Source: Pseudomonas tructae (GTDB lineage: Bacteria > Pseudomonadota > Gammaproteobacteria > Pseudomonadales > Pseudomonadaceae). From it: a stretch of 64,000 bases of DNA. Location: contig NZ_CP035952.1 of NCBI RefSeq assembly GCF_004214895.1, positions 5,094,501 to 5,158,500 of the forward strand. The letters run 5' to 3'. The position numbers and the translations under genes are program-made. Below, piece by piece: positions 53,336 to 64,000 of the stretch. The notes under the pieces are model-generated. The model was not told the DNA's origin, searched no databases, and saw nothing but the letters and a program-made list of their open reading frames with translations. How positions within the stretch are numbered: the stretch's first letter is position 1; each line of letters starts with the position of its first letter.

Positions 53336-53773
53336 TCAAAGGGCCTGTACCGCGAGGATTTCCACCTCGAAGTTCAAGGTCTTGCCGGCCAGCGGGTGGT
53401 TGAAGTCGATGGTCACTTGCGCGTCATCGAATGCTTTGACCACACCGGGCAACTCGGCGTTGGCGGCGTCGTTGAAAATCACCAGCAGGCCTTCGGACAG
53501 CTCCATGTCGTTGAACTGCGAGCGGGGAATGATCTGCACGTTTTGCGGATTCGGCTGGCCGAAGGCGTTCTCCGGGACCACGGTCACGGTGCGCTTGTCA
53601 CCGGCCTTGAAGCCGAAGATCGCCGCTTCGAAGCCTGGCAGCAGGTTGCCATCACCGACTTTGAACACCGCCGGCGCCTTGTCGAAGGTGCTGTCGACGG
53701 TGTCGCCGTTTTCCAGGTGCAGCGCGAAGTGCAGGGTCACTTCGGTGTTCTGGCCGATACGGATCTCAGTCAT
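53336..53773 (-). CDS. fkpB: FKBP-type peptidyl-prolyl isomerase FkpB (SlpA)
   Basis: A 145-residue SlyD-like FKBP with an inserted flap ([22 protein letters not shown]). It catalyses cis-trans isomerisation of X-Pro bonds and helps folding of new proteins. The start overlaps the lspA stop by 8 bp; ispH follows after 14 bp. Confidence 0.9.
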   Translation of the reverse strand: MTEIRIGQNTEVTLHFALHLENGDTVDSTFDKAPAVFKVGDGNLLPGFEAAIFGFKAGDKRTVTVVPENAFGQPNPQNVQIIPRSQFNDMELSEGLLVIFNDAANAELPGVVKAFDDAQVTIDFNHPLAGKTLNFEVEILAVQAL

Positions 53774-54281
53774 GGACGGGTTCTCCGGACTTTTTGCTCT
53801 TGAACATATCCAGCGCCAGCATCACTGCACCCACGCAGATGGCGCTGTCGGCCAGGTTGAAGGCCGGGAAGTACCAGCGGTTCTGCCAGTGCACCAGGAT
53901 GAAATCGACCACGTGGCCAAGCACGATACGGTCGTAGAGGTTGCCCAGCGCGCCACCGAGCACCAGCGCCAAGGCCACTGCCAGCCAGGTCTCGTTACGC
54001 CCCAGGCGCTTGAGCCAGACCACCAGCACGGAGCTGACCACCACGGCGATCAGGGCGAACAACCAGCGCTGCCAGCCGGAACTGTCAGCCAGGAAGCTGA
54101 AGGCAGCACCGGTGTTGTAGGCCAGGGTCCAGCTGAAGTAGTCAGGAATGACCACGATCTGCTGGTACAGGCTCAGTGCGCCTTCGAAGTAGAACTTGCT
54201 GGCCTGGTCGAGGACCAGGACCAGCACGCTCAGCCACAGCCAGCTGAGGCGCCCGAAGCGCCCCACACCAGGGTTAGGCAT
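53766..54281 (-). CDS. lspA: lipoprotein signal peptidase
   Basis: A 171-residue membrane aspartyl protease with four helices that removes signal peptides from diacylated prolipoproteins such as BamD. Catalytic Asp in [13 protein letters not shown] and [13 protein letters not shown] 54281 overlaps the ileS stop. Confidence 0.95.
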   Translation of the reverse strand: MPNPGVGRFGRLSWLWLSVLVLVLDQASKFYFEGALSLYQQIVVIPDYFSWTLAYNTGAAFSFLADSSGWQRWLFALIAVVVSSVLVVWLKRLGRNETWLAVALALVLGGALGNLYDRIVLGHVVDFILVHWQNRWYFPAFNLADSAICVGAVMLALDMFKSKKSGEPVHD

Positions 54282-57105
54282 AGTGGCGCACCTCGCCATT
54301 GCCGCTGATGTTGTCGGCGCAACGGGCACAGATTTCCGGATGCTCGGGGTTCGCGCCAACGTCTGCACGGAAGTGCCAGCAACGTCCGCACTTGGCATGG
54401 CCAGACTTGACCACTTTGAGCTTCAGGCCAGGGACTTCGGTCTCGACCGCATCGGCGGGTGCCTGGACGAACGGCGCCACACTGGCCGCCGAGGTGATCA
54501 GCACGAAGCGCAGTTCGTCGCCCAGCTTGTTCAGGTCGGCGCTCAGCGCGTCGTCGGCGAACAGGGTGACTTCGGCTTGCAGGTTGCCACCGATGGCTTT
54601 GGCCGCACGCTGGTTTTCCAGCTCCTTGTTGACCGCCGTCTTGGCTGCCATCACCCGCTCCCAGTAGGCGCGACCGAGTTCGAAGCCTTCGGGCAGCTCG
54701 CTCAGGCCTTCATACCAGGTGTTGAGCATGACCGACTCGTTGCGCTCGCCCGGCAGGTACTGCCACAGCTCATCGGCGGTGAACGCCAGGATCGGCGCGA
54801 TCCAGCGCACCAGGGCTTCGCTGATGTGGTACAGCGCGGTCTGGCAGGAACGTCGGGCAACACTGTTGGCGCCCGTGGTGTACTGACGGTCCTTGATGAT
54901 GTCCAGGTAGAAGCCGCCCAGCTCCTGCACGCAGAAGTTGTGGATCTTGGAGTAGACGTTCCAGAAGCGGTACTCGCCGTAGTGCTCTTCCAGCTCGCGC
55001 TGCAGCAGCAGGGTACGGTCGACGGCCCAGCGGTCCAGTGCCAGCATGTCTTGGGCCGGCAGCAGGTCGCGGGCCGGATCGAAACCGGTGAGGTTGGAGA
55101 GCAGGAAGCGCGCGGTGTTGCGGATACGCCGGTAGGCGTCGGCGCTGCGCTGCAGGATCTGCTCGGAAACCGCCATTTCGCCGGAGTAGTCGGTTGCCGA
55201 AACCCACAGGCGCAGGATGTCGGCACCCAGGGTGTCGTTGACCTTCTGCGGCTCGATGGTGTTACCCAGCGACTTGGACATCTTGCGGCCGTTCTCGTCG
55301 ACGGTGAAGCCGTGCGTCAGCAGTTCACGGTACGGCGCGTGGTTGTCGATGGCGCAGCCGGTCAGCAAGGACGAGTGGAACCAGCCGCGGTGCTGGTCGG
55401 AACCTTCCAGGTACAGGTCGGCGCGCGGGCCGGTGTCGTGACCGATGCTGTGCGAGCCGCGCAGCACGTGCCAGTGGGTGGTACCGGAGTCGAACCAGAC
55501 GTCGAGGGTGTCAGCGATCTTGTCGTACTGGCCGGCCTCGTCACCGAGCAGCTCGGCGGCATCGAGCTTGAACCAGGCTTCGATCCCTTCTTTTTCGACG
55601 CGCTTGGCCACTTCTTCCATCAGCTCAACGGTGCGCGGGTGCAGCTCGCCGGTTTGCTTGTCGAGGAAGAACGGGATCGGTACGCCCCAGTTGCGCTGAC
55701 GCGAGATGCACCAGTCCGGGCGGTTGGCGATCATCGAGTGCAGGCGTGCCTGGCCCCAGGCCGGGACGAACTTGGTCTGCTCGATGGCCTGGACCGCGCG
55801 CTTGCGCAGGGTCTCGCCATTGTCCGGCTGCTTGTCCATGCCGACGAACCATTGCGCGGTAGCGCGATAGATCAGCGGGGTCTTGTGGCGCCAGCAGTGC
55901 ATGTAGCTGTGGCTGATGGTTTCGGTGTGCATCAGCGCACCGACTTCCGAAAGTTTTTCGACGATGGCCGGGTTGGCCTTCCAGATGAACTGGCCGCCGA
56001 AGAACTCCAGCGATGGCACGTACACGCCATTGCTCTGCACCGGGGTGAGAATGTCGTCGTTGACCATGCCGTAGCGCTTGCAGGTAACGAAGTCGTCTTC
56101 ACCGTAGGCTGGCGAGGAGTGAACCACACCGGTACCGGCGCCCAGCTCGACGTAGTCGGCCAGGTACACCGGCGACAGGCGATCGTAGAACGGGTGACGG
56201 AAGTTGATCAGCTCCAGGGCCGAGCCTTCTGCGGTGGCGATGACCGAACCTTCCAGCGCATAGCGCTTGAGGCACGACTCGACCAGCTCTTCAGCCAGCA
56301 CCAGCAGCTTGTCGCCGGTATCGACCAGGGCGTACTTGAACTCCGGGTGGACATTCAGCGCCTGGTTGGCCGGGATGGTCCACGGGGTGGTGGTCCAGAT
56401 CACGATCGCGGCGGGCTTGGCCAGCGAGGCCAGGCCAAAGGCGGCAGCCAGCTTGGCTTCATCGACCACCGGGAAAGCGACGTCGATGGTCTGCGATTTC
56501 TTGTCGGCGTACTCGACTTCAGCTTCGGCCAGGGCCGAACCGCAATCGAAGCACCAGTTCACAGGCTTGAGGCCCTTGAACACGAAGCCGTGCTTGACCA
56601 TCTCGGCCAGCGCGCGGATTTCACCGGCTTCGTTGGCAAAGTTCATGGTCTTGTACGGGTTGTCCCATTCACCCAGTACACCCAGGCGGATGAACTCGGT
56701 CTTCTGCCCTTCGATCTGCTCGGCGGCGTAGGCGCGGCACAGCTCGCGGGTCTGGTCGGCGCTCAGGTGCTTGCCGTGGGTCACTTCGACCTTGTGCTCG
56801 ATCGGCAGGCCGTGGCAATCCCAGCCTGGGACGTACGGGGCGTCGAAGCCGGACAGGGTCTTGGAGCGGAGAATCATGTCCTTGAGAATCTTGTTCAGCG
56901 CATGACCGATGTGGATCTTGCCGTTGGCGTAGGGCGGGCCGTCGTGCAGCACGAACTTCGGACGATCCTTGCCAATTTCGCGCAGCTTCTGGTACAGGCC
57001 AATGCTGTCCCAGCGCTGCAGAATCTGCGGTTCGCGCTGTGGCAGGCCGGCCTTCATCGGGAAGGCGGTGTCCGGAAGGTTTAGCGTGGCTTTATAGTCG
57101 GTCAT
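54274..57105 (-). CDS. ileS: isoleucyl-tRNA synthetase
   Basis: A 943-residue class I synthetase. HIGH motif in [20 protein letters not shown] motif in [10 protein letters not shown], a CP1 editing domain between, and a C-terminal zinc finger (CGRCWHF...CARC). The ATG overlaps the ribF stop (ATGA); lspA overlaps its end. Length equals the family norm. Confidence 0.97.
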   Translation of the reverse strand: MTDYKATLNLPDTAFPMKAGLPQREPQILQRWDSIGLYQKLREIGKDRPKFVLHDGPPYANGKIHIGHALNKILKDMILRSKTLSGFDAPYVPGWDCHGLPIEHKVEVTHGKHLSADQTRELCRAYAAEQIEGQKTEFIRLGVLGEWDNPYKTMNFANEAGEIRALAEMVKHGFVFKGLKPVNWCFDCGSALAEAEVEYADKKSQTIDVAFPVVDEAKLAAAFGLASLAKPAAIVIWTTTPWTIPANQALNVHPEFKYALVDTGDKLLVLAEELVESCLKRYALEGSVIATAEGSALELINFRHPFYDRLSPVYLADYVELGAGTGVVHSSPAYGEDDFVTCKRYGMVNDDILTPVQSNGVYVPSLEFFGGQFIWKANPAIVEKLSEVGALMHTETISHSYMHCWRHKTPLIYRATAQWFVGMDKQPDNGETLRKRAVQAIEQTKFVPAWGQARLHSMIANRPDWCISRQRNWGVPIPFFLDKQTGELHPRTVELMEEVAKRVEKEGIEAWFKLDAAELLGDEAGQYDKIADTLDVWFDSGTTHWHVLRGSHSIGHDTGPRADLYLEGSDQHRGWFHSSLLTGCAIDNHAPYRELLTHGFTVDENGRKMSKSLGNTIEPQKVNDTLGADILRLWVSATDYSGEMAVSEQILQRSADAYRRIRNTARFLLSNLTGFDPARDLLPAQDMLALDRWAVDRTLLLQRELEEHYGEYRFWNVYSKIHNFCVQELGGFYLDIIKDRQYTTGANSVARRSCQTALYHISEALVRWIAPILAFTADELWQYLPGERNESVMLNTWYEGLSELPEGFELGRAYWERVMAAKTAVNKELENQRAAKAIGGNLQAEVTLFADDALSADLNKLGDELRFVLITSAASVAPFVQAPADAVETEVPGLKLKVVKSGHAKCGRCWHFRADVGANPEHPEICARCADNISGNGEVRHYA

Positions 57106-58052
57106 TTCAGGCTCTTCGTTAGCGGTTGACCGTGCCAATGGGCACGTGCGGCGGCGATATCCGCATCGATCGCCGACTTCAGCGCCTCCAGGGAGGCGAA
57201 TCGCTGCTCTTCACGCAGCTTGTGGTGGAATTCCACCGTCAGACGCCGGCCATAGAGATCGCCGGCAAAATCCAGAAGATGTACTTCCAGGTGGGCTTTG
57301 CCATCACCTGAAACAGTAGGCCGTACGCCAATGTTGGCGACGCCCGGCCAGTGCTTGCCATCGAACTCGACGCTGACCAGGTAGACCCCGGTGAACGGCA
57401 CGCGATGGCGCTTGAGCTGGATGTTGGCGGTGGGAGTACCCAACTGGCGCGCCAGTTTCTGCCCGTGCAGCACCCGCCCGCGGATACGGAACGGCCGTCC
57501 GAGCAGACGCTCGGCCAGGGCGAAATCGGCGTTGGCCAGCGCCGTTCGCACCTGCGTGCTGCTGACCCTCAGGCCATCGAGCTCGACGGTTTGCGCCGCT
57601 TCAACGGTGAAGCCCTGGCTGAGGCCGGCCTGCTGGAGGAATTCGAAATCCCCAACTCGGTCGCAACCAAAGCGAAAATCATCCCCCACTTCCAGGTGCT
57701 GCACACCCAGGCCATCGACCAGGATGGTGTCGACGAACTCGGCGGCGCTGAGCTTGCTCAGGCGCTGGTTGAACGCCAGGCACAGCACCCGGTCGACACC
57801 GGCGGCGGCCAGCAGGGCGACCTTGTCACGCAGGCGGGCCAGGCGCGCAGGCGCGGTGTCGGGGGCGAAGTATTCACGCGGCTGTGGCTCGAAAATCACC
57901 ACGCAGCTGGGCACGCCCAACTCGTCCGCTCGCTCACGCAGGCGCGCCAGGATTGCCTGGTGACCGCGGTGAACACCGTCGAAGTTGCCAATAGTGGCGA
58001 CACAGCCCCGGTGCTGGGGGCGCAGGTTGTGGAGGCCTCGAACCAGCTGCAT
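57102..58052 (-). CDS. ribF: bifunctional riboflavin kinase / FAD synthetase
   Basis: A 316-residue enzyme making FMN then FAD. N-terminal adenylyltransferase with [17 protein letters not shown]-terminal kinase with [22 protein letters not shown] chose ATG 58052 ([12 protein letters not shown]), the usual start. The gap to murJ is 118 bp. Confidence 0.95.
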   Translation of the reverse strand: MQLVRGLHNLRPQHRGCVATIGNFDGVHRGHQAILARLRERADELGVPSCVVIFEPQPREYFAPDTAPARLARLRDKVALLAAAGVDRVLCLAFNQRLSKLSAAEFVDTILVDGLGVQHLEVGDDFRFGCDRVGDFEFLQQAGLSQGFTVEAAQTVELDGLRVSSTQVRTALANADFALAERLLGRPFRIRGRVLHGQKLARQLGTPTANIQLKRHRVPFTGVYLVSVEFDGKHWPGVANIGVRPTVSGDGKAHLEVHLLDFAGDLYGRRLTVEFHHKLREEQRFASLEALKSAIDADIAAARAHWHGQPLTKSLK

Positions 58053-58170
58053 AACGCGCTTCTTGCTCATAAAGTGGTCGATTATAACCACACCCGGGCG
58101 CTGGCGACAGGCAGCAGCGTCACCCCGTGGTGTGGAATGTGTAAAACCGACGTCTGACCGTCGTTACACC

Positions 58171-59709
58171 TTAATGCAACGCCTTGCGGGCGAAGTCACG
58201 CGGGCGAAAACCAAACAGCAACAGACAGCCGAAATAGGTCACGACACCGGCCAGGATCAGCGCACCCAGGCGCAGGAAGCGCTCAAGCATCTGCCCTTCG
58301 GCCCAGGCCGGCATGTAATGCATGCCCACCAGCAACACCACCGACATCAGCAGCACCGCCACCACCAGCTTGGCAAGAAACCTGGCCCAGCCCGGTTGTG
58401 GCTGGAACAACTGCTGCTGGCGCAGCTTCCAGTACAGCAAGCCGGCGTTCAGGCAGGCGCCAAGGCTGATGGCCAGGGCCAGGCCGGCGTGCTGCAGGTG
58501 AGAGACGAACATCAGGTTGAAGAGCTGGGTGCAGACCAGGGTGAAGATGGCGATCTTCACCGGGGTACGGATGTTCTGCTGGGCATAAAAGCCAGGAGCC
58601 AGCACCTTGACCAAGATAATCGCTAGCAGGCCGACCGAATAGGCGACCAGCGCGCGCTGGGTCATCGCTGCGTCGAAGGCGCTGAATTTACCGTACTGGA
58701 ACAGCGCCACGGTCAGCGGCTCGGCCAGGATTGCCATGGCCAGGGTGCATGGCAGTACCAGCAGGAAGCACAGGCGCAGGCCCCAGTCGAGGATGCGCGA
58801 ATACTCGTGACGGTCGCGGTTGGCGTAGGTCTTGGCCAGGGTGGGCAGCAGGATAGTGCCCAGGGCCACGCCGAGCACCCCGGAAGGCAGTTCCATCAAG
58901 CGGTCGGCGTAGTACATCCAGGACACCGAGCCTGCCACCAGGAACGAGGCGAAGATGGTGTTGATGATCAGCGAGATCTGACTTACCGACACCCCGAGGA
59001 TCGCCGGCAGCATTTGCTTGAGCACCCGCCACACGCCAGTATCGCGCAGGTTCAGGCGCGGCAGCACGAGCATGCCGATCTTCTTCAGGTGAGGCAGTTG
59101 GTACAACAGTTGCGCCAGGCCACCGGCCAGCACGCCCCAGGCCAGGGCCATGATCGGCGGGTCGAAGTACGGGGTCAGAAACAGGGTAAAGCCGATCATC
59201 GCCACGTTGAGCAGGGTCGGCACGAAGGCCGGCACCGAAAAGCGGTTCCAGGTATTGAGGATGGCCCCGGCCAGCGATGACAGCGAGATCAGCAATATAT
59301 AAGGGAAAGTCACCCGCAGCAGGTCGGTGGTCAGCTGGTATTTCTCGGTACTGTCGACAAAGCCCGGCGCCGTGACCCACACCACCCACGGCGCAGCGAG
59401 GATCCCCAACGCGGTGACCACAGCCAGCACCAGGGTCAGCAGGCCGCTGACGTAGGCGATGAAGGTGCGCGTGGCCTCCTCGCCCTGCTGGGTCTTGTAT
59501 TCAGCCAGAATCGGCACAAAGGCCTGGGAAAACGCGCCTTCGGCAAAGATGCGCCGCAGCAGGTTGGGCAGTTTGAAGGCAATGAAGAAGGCGTCGGTGG
59601 CCACGCCTGCGCCGAATACCCGTGCCAGTATGGTGTCACGGACAAAGCCCAGCACCCGCGAGATCATAGTGATGGAGCTGACCGCGGCCAGGGATTTGAG
59701 AAGATTCAT
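58171..59709 (-). CDS. murJ: lipid II flippase MurJ
   Basis: A 512-residue MOP-superfamily membrane protein with 14 helices. [22 protein letters not shown] and [17 protein letters not shown] are MurJ signatures. It exports lipid II for peptidoglycan synthesis. ATG 59709; the upstream extension is not family-like. Divergent from rpsT. Confidence 0.95.
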   Translation of the reverse strand: MNLLKSLAAVSSITMISRVLGFVRDTILARVFGAGVATDAFFIAFKLPNLLRRIFAEGAFSQAFVPILAEYKTQQGEEATRTFIAYVSGLLTLVLAVVTALGILAAPWVVWVTAPGFVDSTEKYQLTTDLLRVTFPYILLISLSSLAGAILNTWNRFSVPAFVPTLLNVAMIGFTLFLTPYFDPPIMALAWGVLAGGLAQLLYQLPHLKKIGMLVLPRLNLRDTGVWRVLKQMLPAILGVSVSQISLIINTIFASFLVAGSVSWMYYADRLMELPSGVLGVALGTILLPTLAKTYANRDRHEYSRILDWGLRLCFLLVLPCTLAMAILAEPLTVALFQYGKFSAFDAAMTQRALVAYSVGLLAIILVKVLAPGFYAQQNIRTPVKIAIFTLVCTQLFNLMFVSHLQHAGLALAISLGACLNAGLLYWKLRQQQLFQPQPGWARFLAKLVVAVLLMSVVLLVGMHYMPAWAEGQMLERFLRLGALILAGVVTYFGCLLLFGFRPRDFARKALH

Positions 59710-59881
59710 CGAAAGTTTTTCACGCCTGAGGATAAAGGGCTGTGCCGCAAGGTGCCCAGTTGTGCGATACTCCGCGCCGCAACGCAAGCAGAGCAAAAGC
59801 TCCCGAGTTTACAGGTCGTGCCGCAGAAGGGAATCACTCCCTTGTACAGAACGACCACTCAGCGGAACCATGCAAGTGCCC

Positions 59882-59910
59882 TTGACAACCGATTAACTCA
59901 TCGGCATGAT
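59882..59910 (+). promoter_or_regulatory. rpsT promoter
   Basis: TTGACA, 17-base spacer, CATGAT, about 50 bp before the rpsT start. Confidence 0.75.
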
Positions 59911-59960
59911 TCGCGGCCTATTTTGTTTGCTATTTACCAAGTCTTTCGAGGAGCTCGACG

Positions 59961-60239
59961 GTGGCCAACTCACCTTCCGCCAAAAAACGTGCAAAACAGG
60001 CTGAGAAGCGTCGCAGCCACAACGCCAGCCTGCGTTCCATGGTTCGTACCTACATCAAGAATGTGGTTAAAGCCATCGACGCAAAAGACGCCGAAAAAGC
60101 GCAAGCTGCTTACACTCTGGCTGTTCCAGTTATCGACCGTATGGCCGATAAAGGTATCATCCACAAGAACAAGGCTGCTCGCCATAAAGGCCGTCTGAAT
60201 GGCCACATCAAGGCGCTGAAAGAAGCTGCAGCTGCCTAA
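59961..60239 (+). CDS. rpsT: 30S ribosomal protein S20
   Basis: A 92-residue basic helical protein: [20 protein letters not shown], then [18 protein letters not shown] start (usual for rpsT) with GAGGAG upstream. Single-gene transcript with its own promoter and terminator. Confidence 0.97.
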   Translation: MANSPSAKKRAKQAEKRRSHNASLRSMVRTYIKNVVKAIDAKDAEKAQAAYTLAVPVIDRMADKGIIHKNKAARHKGRLNGHIKALKEAAAA

Positions 60240-60254
60240 GCGACATGCTTGTTG

Positions 60255-60282
60255 AAAAACCGACCTCAGGGTCGGTTTTTTA
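60255..60282 (+). terminator. rpsT terminator
   Basis: AAAAACCGACC-TCA-GGGTCGG followed by seven T. Confidence 0.9.
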
Positions 60283-60313
60283 TTGCCTGCGATTTGTGTT
60301 GGTGGCAAAAAAT

Positions 60314-60364
60314 ATCGCGGGGCAAGCCCGCTCCCACAGTGTAGGAGCGGGCTTGCCCCGCGAT
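60314..60364. repeat. REPIN, compact
   Basis: ATCGCGGGGCAAGCCCGCTC and GAGCGGGCTTGCCCCGCGAT, inverted around CCACAGTGTAG, between the convergent rpsT and MCE genes. Confidence 0.9.
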
Positions 60365-60373
60365 CGCTAACGA

Positions 60374-62674
60374 CTACTTACCAATCTGAATCTTCGGTGC
60401 CCACTGCAGCCATTCATCCTCAGCCTTGTCGAACAGGGCGAAGGTCTGCTGCGGACGAGCCGGGTTACCCATCTTCTCGCCATCCGGCGTTGCAAAGGCA
60501 ATGCCACCCTCGATCAGGGTTTCCAGCGACTCTGTACGCACCGTTGCGCCCTTGAACAGGCCGATATCAAAGCCGAAGCCACTGCTGTTCCAGAACCGGC
60601 TACCGCCGCGCACCAGCGCTGCATACTTGGGCTCTATCAGGATATGGATCAGTACACGGTCGGCGGTCTGCCCCAATTCGAAACCTGTGACCTTGCCCAC
60701 CGCAATCTCTCGATAAGTGACCGGCACGCCCGGCTTGATCGAACCCCGGCGCGGGGCACTGAGCACCAGCGACAAGCCGGCCTCGCGTTCGGAGAAGTCC
60801 GGCGCCTGCGACAACGCGTTGAAGCTCAGTTGCGGTCCTGTACTCTTCACGGCCGGCTGCACTTCCAGGTACTGGCCGGTGACCAGGGTTTCCAGGTTGG
60901 CAGTCTTGACGATGCCCAGGGCCGGTTTGACCACCCAGAACTGCGTGCCTTCACGGGCAATGCGCTCCGGCACCTCGGTAATTCGCGCCTTGAGCAGCAC
61001 CGCCTGCAGATCCTTGGTCAGGTCGACCTGCTCGACCTTGCCGACATCCAGGCCCTTGAAGCGAACTGGTGTACCCACCTTGAGGCCATCCGCACGCTCG
61101 ACACGAATGGTTACCGTGGTACCGCTGCGGTTGGCCGCTTCCTGATTCTCATACAGGCTGAAGAACGGAATACGGCGCTTGAGCGCCACGTTCGGGACAG
61201 GTGTGTCGAAGGCGATACCACCGGCCATCAGGCTCTGCAGCGATTCACTCTTGATCTGAATACCCGACAAACCGCCGCTCAAGGTGATGCCGCTGGCATT
61301 CCAGAAGCGCGTCGAACCGTTGACCAGGCCGGCGTACTCTTTCTCGATATGCACGCCAATCAGCAGGCGTTTACTCTTCTTCGAGAACTGGTAGCTCTGC
61401 ACTGTACCGACCTTGACCTGACGGTAGAGGATCGGGCTACCCACTTCCAGGGAACCTAGGTTGTCGCTGTACAGCACCAGATGCAGCCCAGGCGCCTTGA
61501 GATCCAGCGGCGGCGCCTTGGCCCGCGCCTCGAACTCACGCAGCGGAGTGGCACCCTTGTCACCCGGCCGGATGGCGATGTAGTTGCCTTTGACCAGCGC
61601 TTCCAGCCCGGTGATGCCGGCCAGGGAGATCGATGGTTTGACCACCCAGAACTGCGTGCCATCGACCAGGTAGTCTTCGGCCAGCGGATCGAGGGTCAGT
61701 TCGGCCATGGCGCTCGACAGGTCGGCATCGACCTTGAGGGTCTTCAGCGAGCCTACCTGGATGCCTTTGTACATCACCGGGGTACGACCGGCCTGCAGGC
61801 CTTCGAAGTCACTGAGCCTGACCTTGGCGCGAATCCCGGCCTGGGCCGCATCGAAGTCTTCGTACAGGCGGAACGGCAGGCCCGGATCGGTTGGCGGGCT
61901 GTCCTTGCGGTGCTCGGGCGTGGCGAACGCGATACCTCCGGCGACGATGCTGGCCAGCGACTCGCTGCGCACCTTGACCCCTGAGAGGTCGGCATCAATG
62001 CTGACGCCACTGGCGTTCCAGAAACGCGTGTGCTTGCGCACCAGGTCAGCGTATGCCGGCTCGATGAACACCTTGAGCTCGACCGTGCCCTGGTCTTCAG
62101 CCAGGCGATAGCTCTTCACCCGACCGACCTGGATCTGCTTGTAGAATACCGGGCTGTCGCGGTTGAGCGAGCCCAGGCGGTCAGCCTTGAGGGTCAGGTG
62201 CAGGCCTGGCTCGCTGTCAGACAGCGGCGGCGCCTCGTCCAGCGCCTTGAAGCGCTTGGTCGGCTCGCCCTGCCCTGGGCTTACGGCAATATAGTTACCC
62301 GATACCAGGGTCTCAAGCCCAGTGATCCCGGCCAGGCTGACGCTTGGCTTGACCAGCCAGAAGCGCGTACCGGTGCTCAGGTAGGGCTCGGCTTCCTTGT
62401 TCATCTCGATGGTGGCAATGACCCCGGTTCTACTGCCCTTGGCATCCAGCACCAGCTCTTTGACCTTACCGACCGACATGCCCTTGAAGACCACCTCGGT
62501 CTTGTTGGCGACGATACCCTCACCGCTTTCAAAACGGACCTGGATGTTCACACCTGACTCGCGATAGGCCTGCCAACCAAGCCAGCCGCCGATCACCAGG
62601 GCGATCAGAGGCAATATCCATATGGCCGACCAGTTCGAAGCTGGGCGGGTTTTAGCCGTAGGCAAATCACTCAT
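60374..62674 (-). CDS. pqiB: PqiB-like intermembrane lipid transport protein with six MCE domains
   Basis: A 766-residue protein: one N-terminal helix (IWILPLIALVIGGWLGW), then six MCE-type repeats, each with a form of GSP/GTPVxYxxIxVGxV (for example VFKGMSVGKV, VFYKQIQVGRV, VMYKGIQVGS, ILYRQVKVGTV, VRFKGLDVGKV, VTYREIAVGKV). E. coli PqiB has three and LetB seven, so this is intermediate. It forms a tunnel through the periplasm. Start 62674 or 62683; both overlap the pqiA-like stop. Confidence 0.8.
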   Translation of the reverse strand: MSDLPTAKTRPASNWSAIWILPLIALVIGGWLGWQAYRESGVNIQVRFESGEGIVANKTEVVFKGMSVGKVKELVLDAKGSRTGVIATIEMNKEAEPYLSTGTRFWLVKPSVSLAGITGLETLVSGNYIAVSPGQGEPTKRFKALDEAPPLSDSEPGLHLTLKADRLGSLNRDSPVFYKQIQVGRVKSYRLAEDQGTVELKVFIEPAYADLVRKHTRFWNASGVSIDADLSGVKVRSESLASIVAGGIAFATPEHRKDSPPTDPGLPFRLYEDFDAAQAGIRAKVRLSDFEGLQAGRTPVMYKGIQVGSLKTLKVDADLSSAMAELTLDPLAEDYLVDGTQFWVVKPSISLAGITGLEALVKGNYIAIRPGDKGATPLREFEARAKAPPLDLKAPGLHLVLYSDNLGSLEVGSPILYRQVKVGTVQSYQFSKKSKRLLIGVHIEKEYAGLVNGSTRFWNASGITLSGGLSGIQIKSESLQSLMAGGIAFDTPVPNVALKRRIPFFSLYENQEAANRSGTTVTIRVERADGLKVGTPVRFKGLDVGKVEQVDLTKDLQAVLLKARITEVPERIAREGTQFWVVKPALGIVKTANLETLVTGQYLEVQPAVKSTGPQLSFNALSQAPDFSEREAGLSLVLSAPRRGSIKPGVPVTYREIAVGKVTGFELGQTADRVLIHILIEPKYAALVRGGSRFWNSSGFGFDIGLFKGATVRTESLETLIEGGIAFATPDGEKMGNPARPQQTFALFDKAEDEWLQWAPKIQIGK

Positions 62675-63290
62675 GGTCGTCATCCGACTCCGTGTTATCC
62701 CAAATCAGTCGGGGATCGAAGGTTACTGCAGCGAGCATCGTCAAAATCACCACACTGGCGAAGGCGACAGCGCCCCAATTGGCTTCGACACTGGCGATCC
62801 TGCCGAAATTCACCACCGCCACCAGAATGGCGATCACGAAAATATCCAGCATCGACCAGCGTCCGATGAATTCAATGAAGCGGTACATCAAAATGCGTTG
62901 CCGGGCCGACAACGGTTGGTGGCGCTGCACTGAATAAAGCAGCAAGGCAATACCTACCAGCTTGAAGGTTGGCACCAGGATACTGGCGATGAACACCACC
63001 GCAGCGATCGGCAGCATGCCGTGCTTCATCAAGGTGATGACGCCGGACATGATGGTGTCCGGGCTACCCTGGCCCAGGGCGCTGACGGTCATGATCGGCA
63101 GCACGTTGGCCGGGATGTACAAGATCGCCGAAGTGATCAGCAACGCCCAGGTTCGCACCAGGCTGTTCGGCCGCCGTGCGTGCACCGCCGCCCCGCAGCG
63201 GTTACAGGTTTGCGCGTCACTGTCCGGCTCCTGGCGGTTCAGTTCATGGCATTCGCCACAAACCAGAATGCCAGCATCAATCGCACGCAT
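62667..63290 (-). CDS. PqiA-family membrane protein (second copy)
   Basis: A 207-residue protein with a zinc ribbon CGEC...CNRC, then four helices with LYIPANVLPIMTVS, the PqiA/LetA signature. It should feed lipids to the MCE protein. It overlaps the upstream pqiA-like gene by 14 bp and the MCE gene downstream, so two half-size PqiA proteins replace the fused double-domain PqiA of E. coli. Confidence 0.85.
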   Translation of the reverse strand: MRAIDAGILVCGECHELNRQEPDSDAQTCNRCGAAVHARRPNSLVRTWALLITSAILYIPANVLPIMTVSALGQGSPDTIMSGVITLMKHGMLPIAAVVFIASILVPTFKLVGIALLLYSVQRHQPLSARQRILMYRFIEFIGRWSMLDIFVIAILVAVVNFGRIASVEANWGAVAFASVVILTMLAAVTFDPRLIWDNTESDDDHE

Positions 63291-63936
63291 GCAGGTCTTC
63301 CCCCGATAAAGCACTCCATATCTGGTGGGGTGACATCACCACCTCCAGCCACACCTGCACCAACAACAAACTGATAAAACAGGCCAGGCCCAGACCCAGG
63401 CTCAGCTCCGCCAGATCGACCAGCTTGACCATCGCCACCAGCACGCCCATGAAATACACCTCGAGCATGCCCCAATCGCGCAGATGGTGATAAATCCGAT
63501 AGAGCAACAAACCGTAACTGCGGCCGATATTCAGGCGAATACTCAACAGTACCGCCAACTGGCACAGCAGCTTGAGCAAAGGAATGGCCATGCTGCAGAG
63601 AAACACCACCACTGCCACGCCGCCCATACCTGTGTTGTACAGCCCGACCACGCCACTCCAGACGGTGTCGTTGGAGCTTTGCCCCAGCAGGTGCAATTGC
63701 ATGATTGGCAGGAAGTTGGCCGGCACATACAGCAGCAAGGCTGCCAGCACCAAGGCCAGGCTGCGCTGGACCACATTATGTCGATGGGCGTAGAGCTCGT
63801 AACCACAGCGCGGACAATGCGCCTTTTCATCCTGTTTGAGCACAGGCTTGCGCATCAGCAGGTCGCATTCGTGACAGGCCACCAGGTCATCCAGGGGCAG
63901 GTCGGCGAGCTGATGAGGGTCGGCAGGTTCTGACAT
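63277..63936 (-). CDS. PqiA-family membrane protein (first copy)
   Basis: A 219-residue protein: zinc ribbon CHEC...CPRCGYELYAH, then LLLYVPANFLPIMQLHLLG and three more helices. First gene of the PqiA-PqiA-MCE operon; start ATG 63936. The sequence to the right edge (63937-64000) shows only the start of a REP. Confidence 0.85.
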   Translation of the reverse strand: MSEPADPHQLADLPLDDLVACHECDLLMRKPVLKQDEKAHCPRCGYELYAHRHNVVQRSLALVLAALLLYVPANFLPIMQLHLLGQSSNDTVWSGVVGLYNTGMGGVAVVVFLCSMAIPLLKLLCQLAVLLSIRLNIGRSYGLLLYRIYHHLRDWGMLEVYFMGVLVAMVKLVDLAELSLGLGLACFISLLLVQVWLEVVMSPHQIWSALSGEDLHACD

Positions 63937-63985
63937 AGTGAACTTCTGAGTCAACGCGAGGGGGCCATTCTAACTGATCTGGCGT

Positions 63986-64000
63986 GGTGGGAGCGGGCTT
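63986..64000. repeat. REP element cut by the window edge
   Basis: GGTGGGAGCGGGCTT, the first half of a REP, upstream of the PqiA operon. Confidence 0.75.

Noticed and set aside
54196..57084. 962-codon plus-strand frame opposite ileS
   Set aside because: Mirror of ileS codon use; no domains.

Overview
The window is chromosomal DNA of a gamma-proteobacterium of the genus Pseudomonas, most likely the P. putida group. The reasons are the high GC content, about nine REP/REPIN elements with the core GCGGGCTTGCCCCGCGA, a fructose-only PTS operon with a putida-type Cra operator, and the chain bamD-rluD-pgeF-clpB / ndh-DUF3094-DUF1780-yacG-coaE-pilD-pilC-pilA. From memory, that chain matches the P. 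putida KT2440 order; I could not align it here.

Layout. 1-5.3 kb: the end of a heavy-metal-type histidine kinase, a small secreted protein, an OprD-family porin, a membrane diguanylate cyclase and two small stress or unknown proteins. 5.3-12.2 kb: fruB-fruK-fruA on the minus strand, facing the divergent regulator cra, with one Cra operator between them. 12.2-17 kb: tatD, a nucleotidyltransferase, a lytic-transglycosylase lipoprotein, and an HxlR regulator divergent from an MFS/EamA exporter pair. 17.1-21.3 kb: an iron-uptake cell-surface signalling set (ECF sigma, FecR, TonB receptor). 21.4-25.6 kb: accessory DNA with an AbiE-type toxin-antitoxin pair, DUF3077-type small genes behind a structured leader, and nudix, HIT and cupin genes.

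25.8-34.1 kb is a low-GC island inserted at the 3' end of a tRNA-Thr(CGT) gene, bounded by a 17-bp direct repeat of the tRNA end. No integrase is visible. It carries two divergently oriented reverse transcriptases. The left one is followed, on its own strand, by a strongly structured RNA of about 160 nt and then by a SLATT-type membrane protein. The right one is preceded by two perfect 140-bp copies of another structured element. An IS3-family element fills the right end. I read the left set as a defence-type RT-ncRNA-SLATT operon and the right set as a second RT with its own RNA. This is the most interesting part of the window.

34.2-64 kb is core genome: pilA, pilC and pilD (no pilB), coaE, yacG, ndh, a cluster of four tRNA genes, clpB with a heat-shock promoter, pgeF, rluD, bamD, thiO, a minor-pilin cluster without pilY1, the ispH-fkpB-lspA-ileS-ribF-murJ gene train, rpsT, and a PqiA-PqiA-MCE lipid-transport operon running to the right edge.
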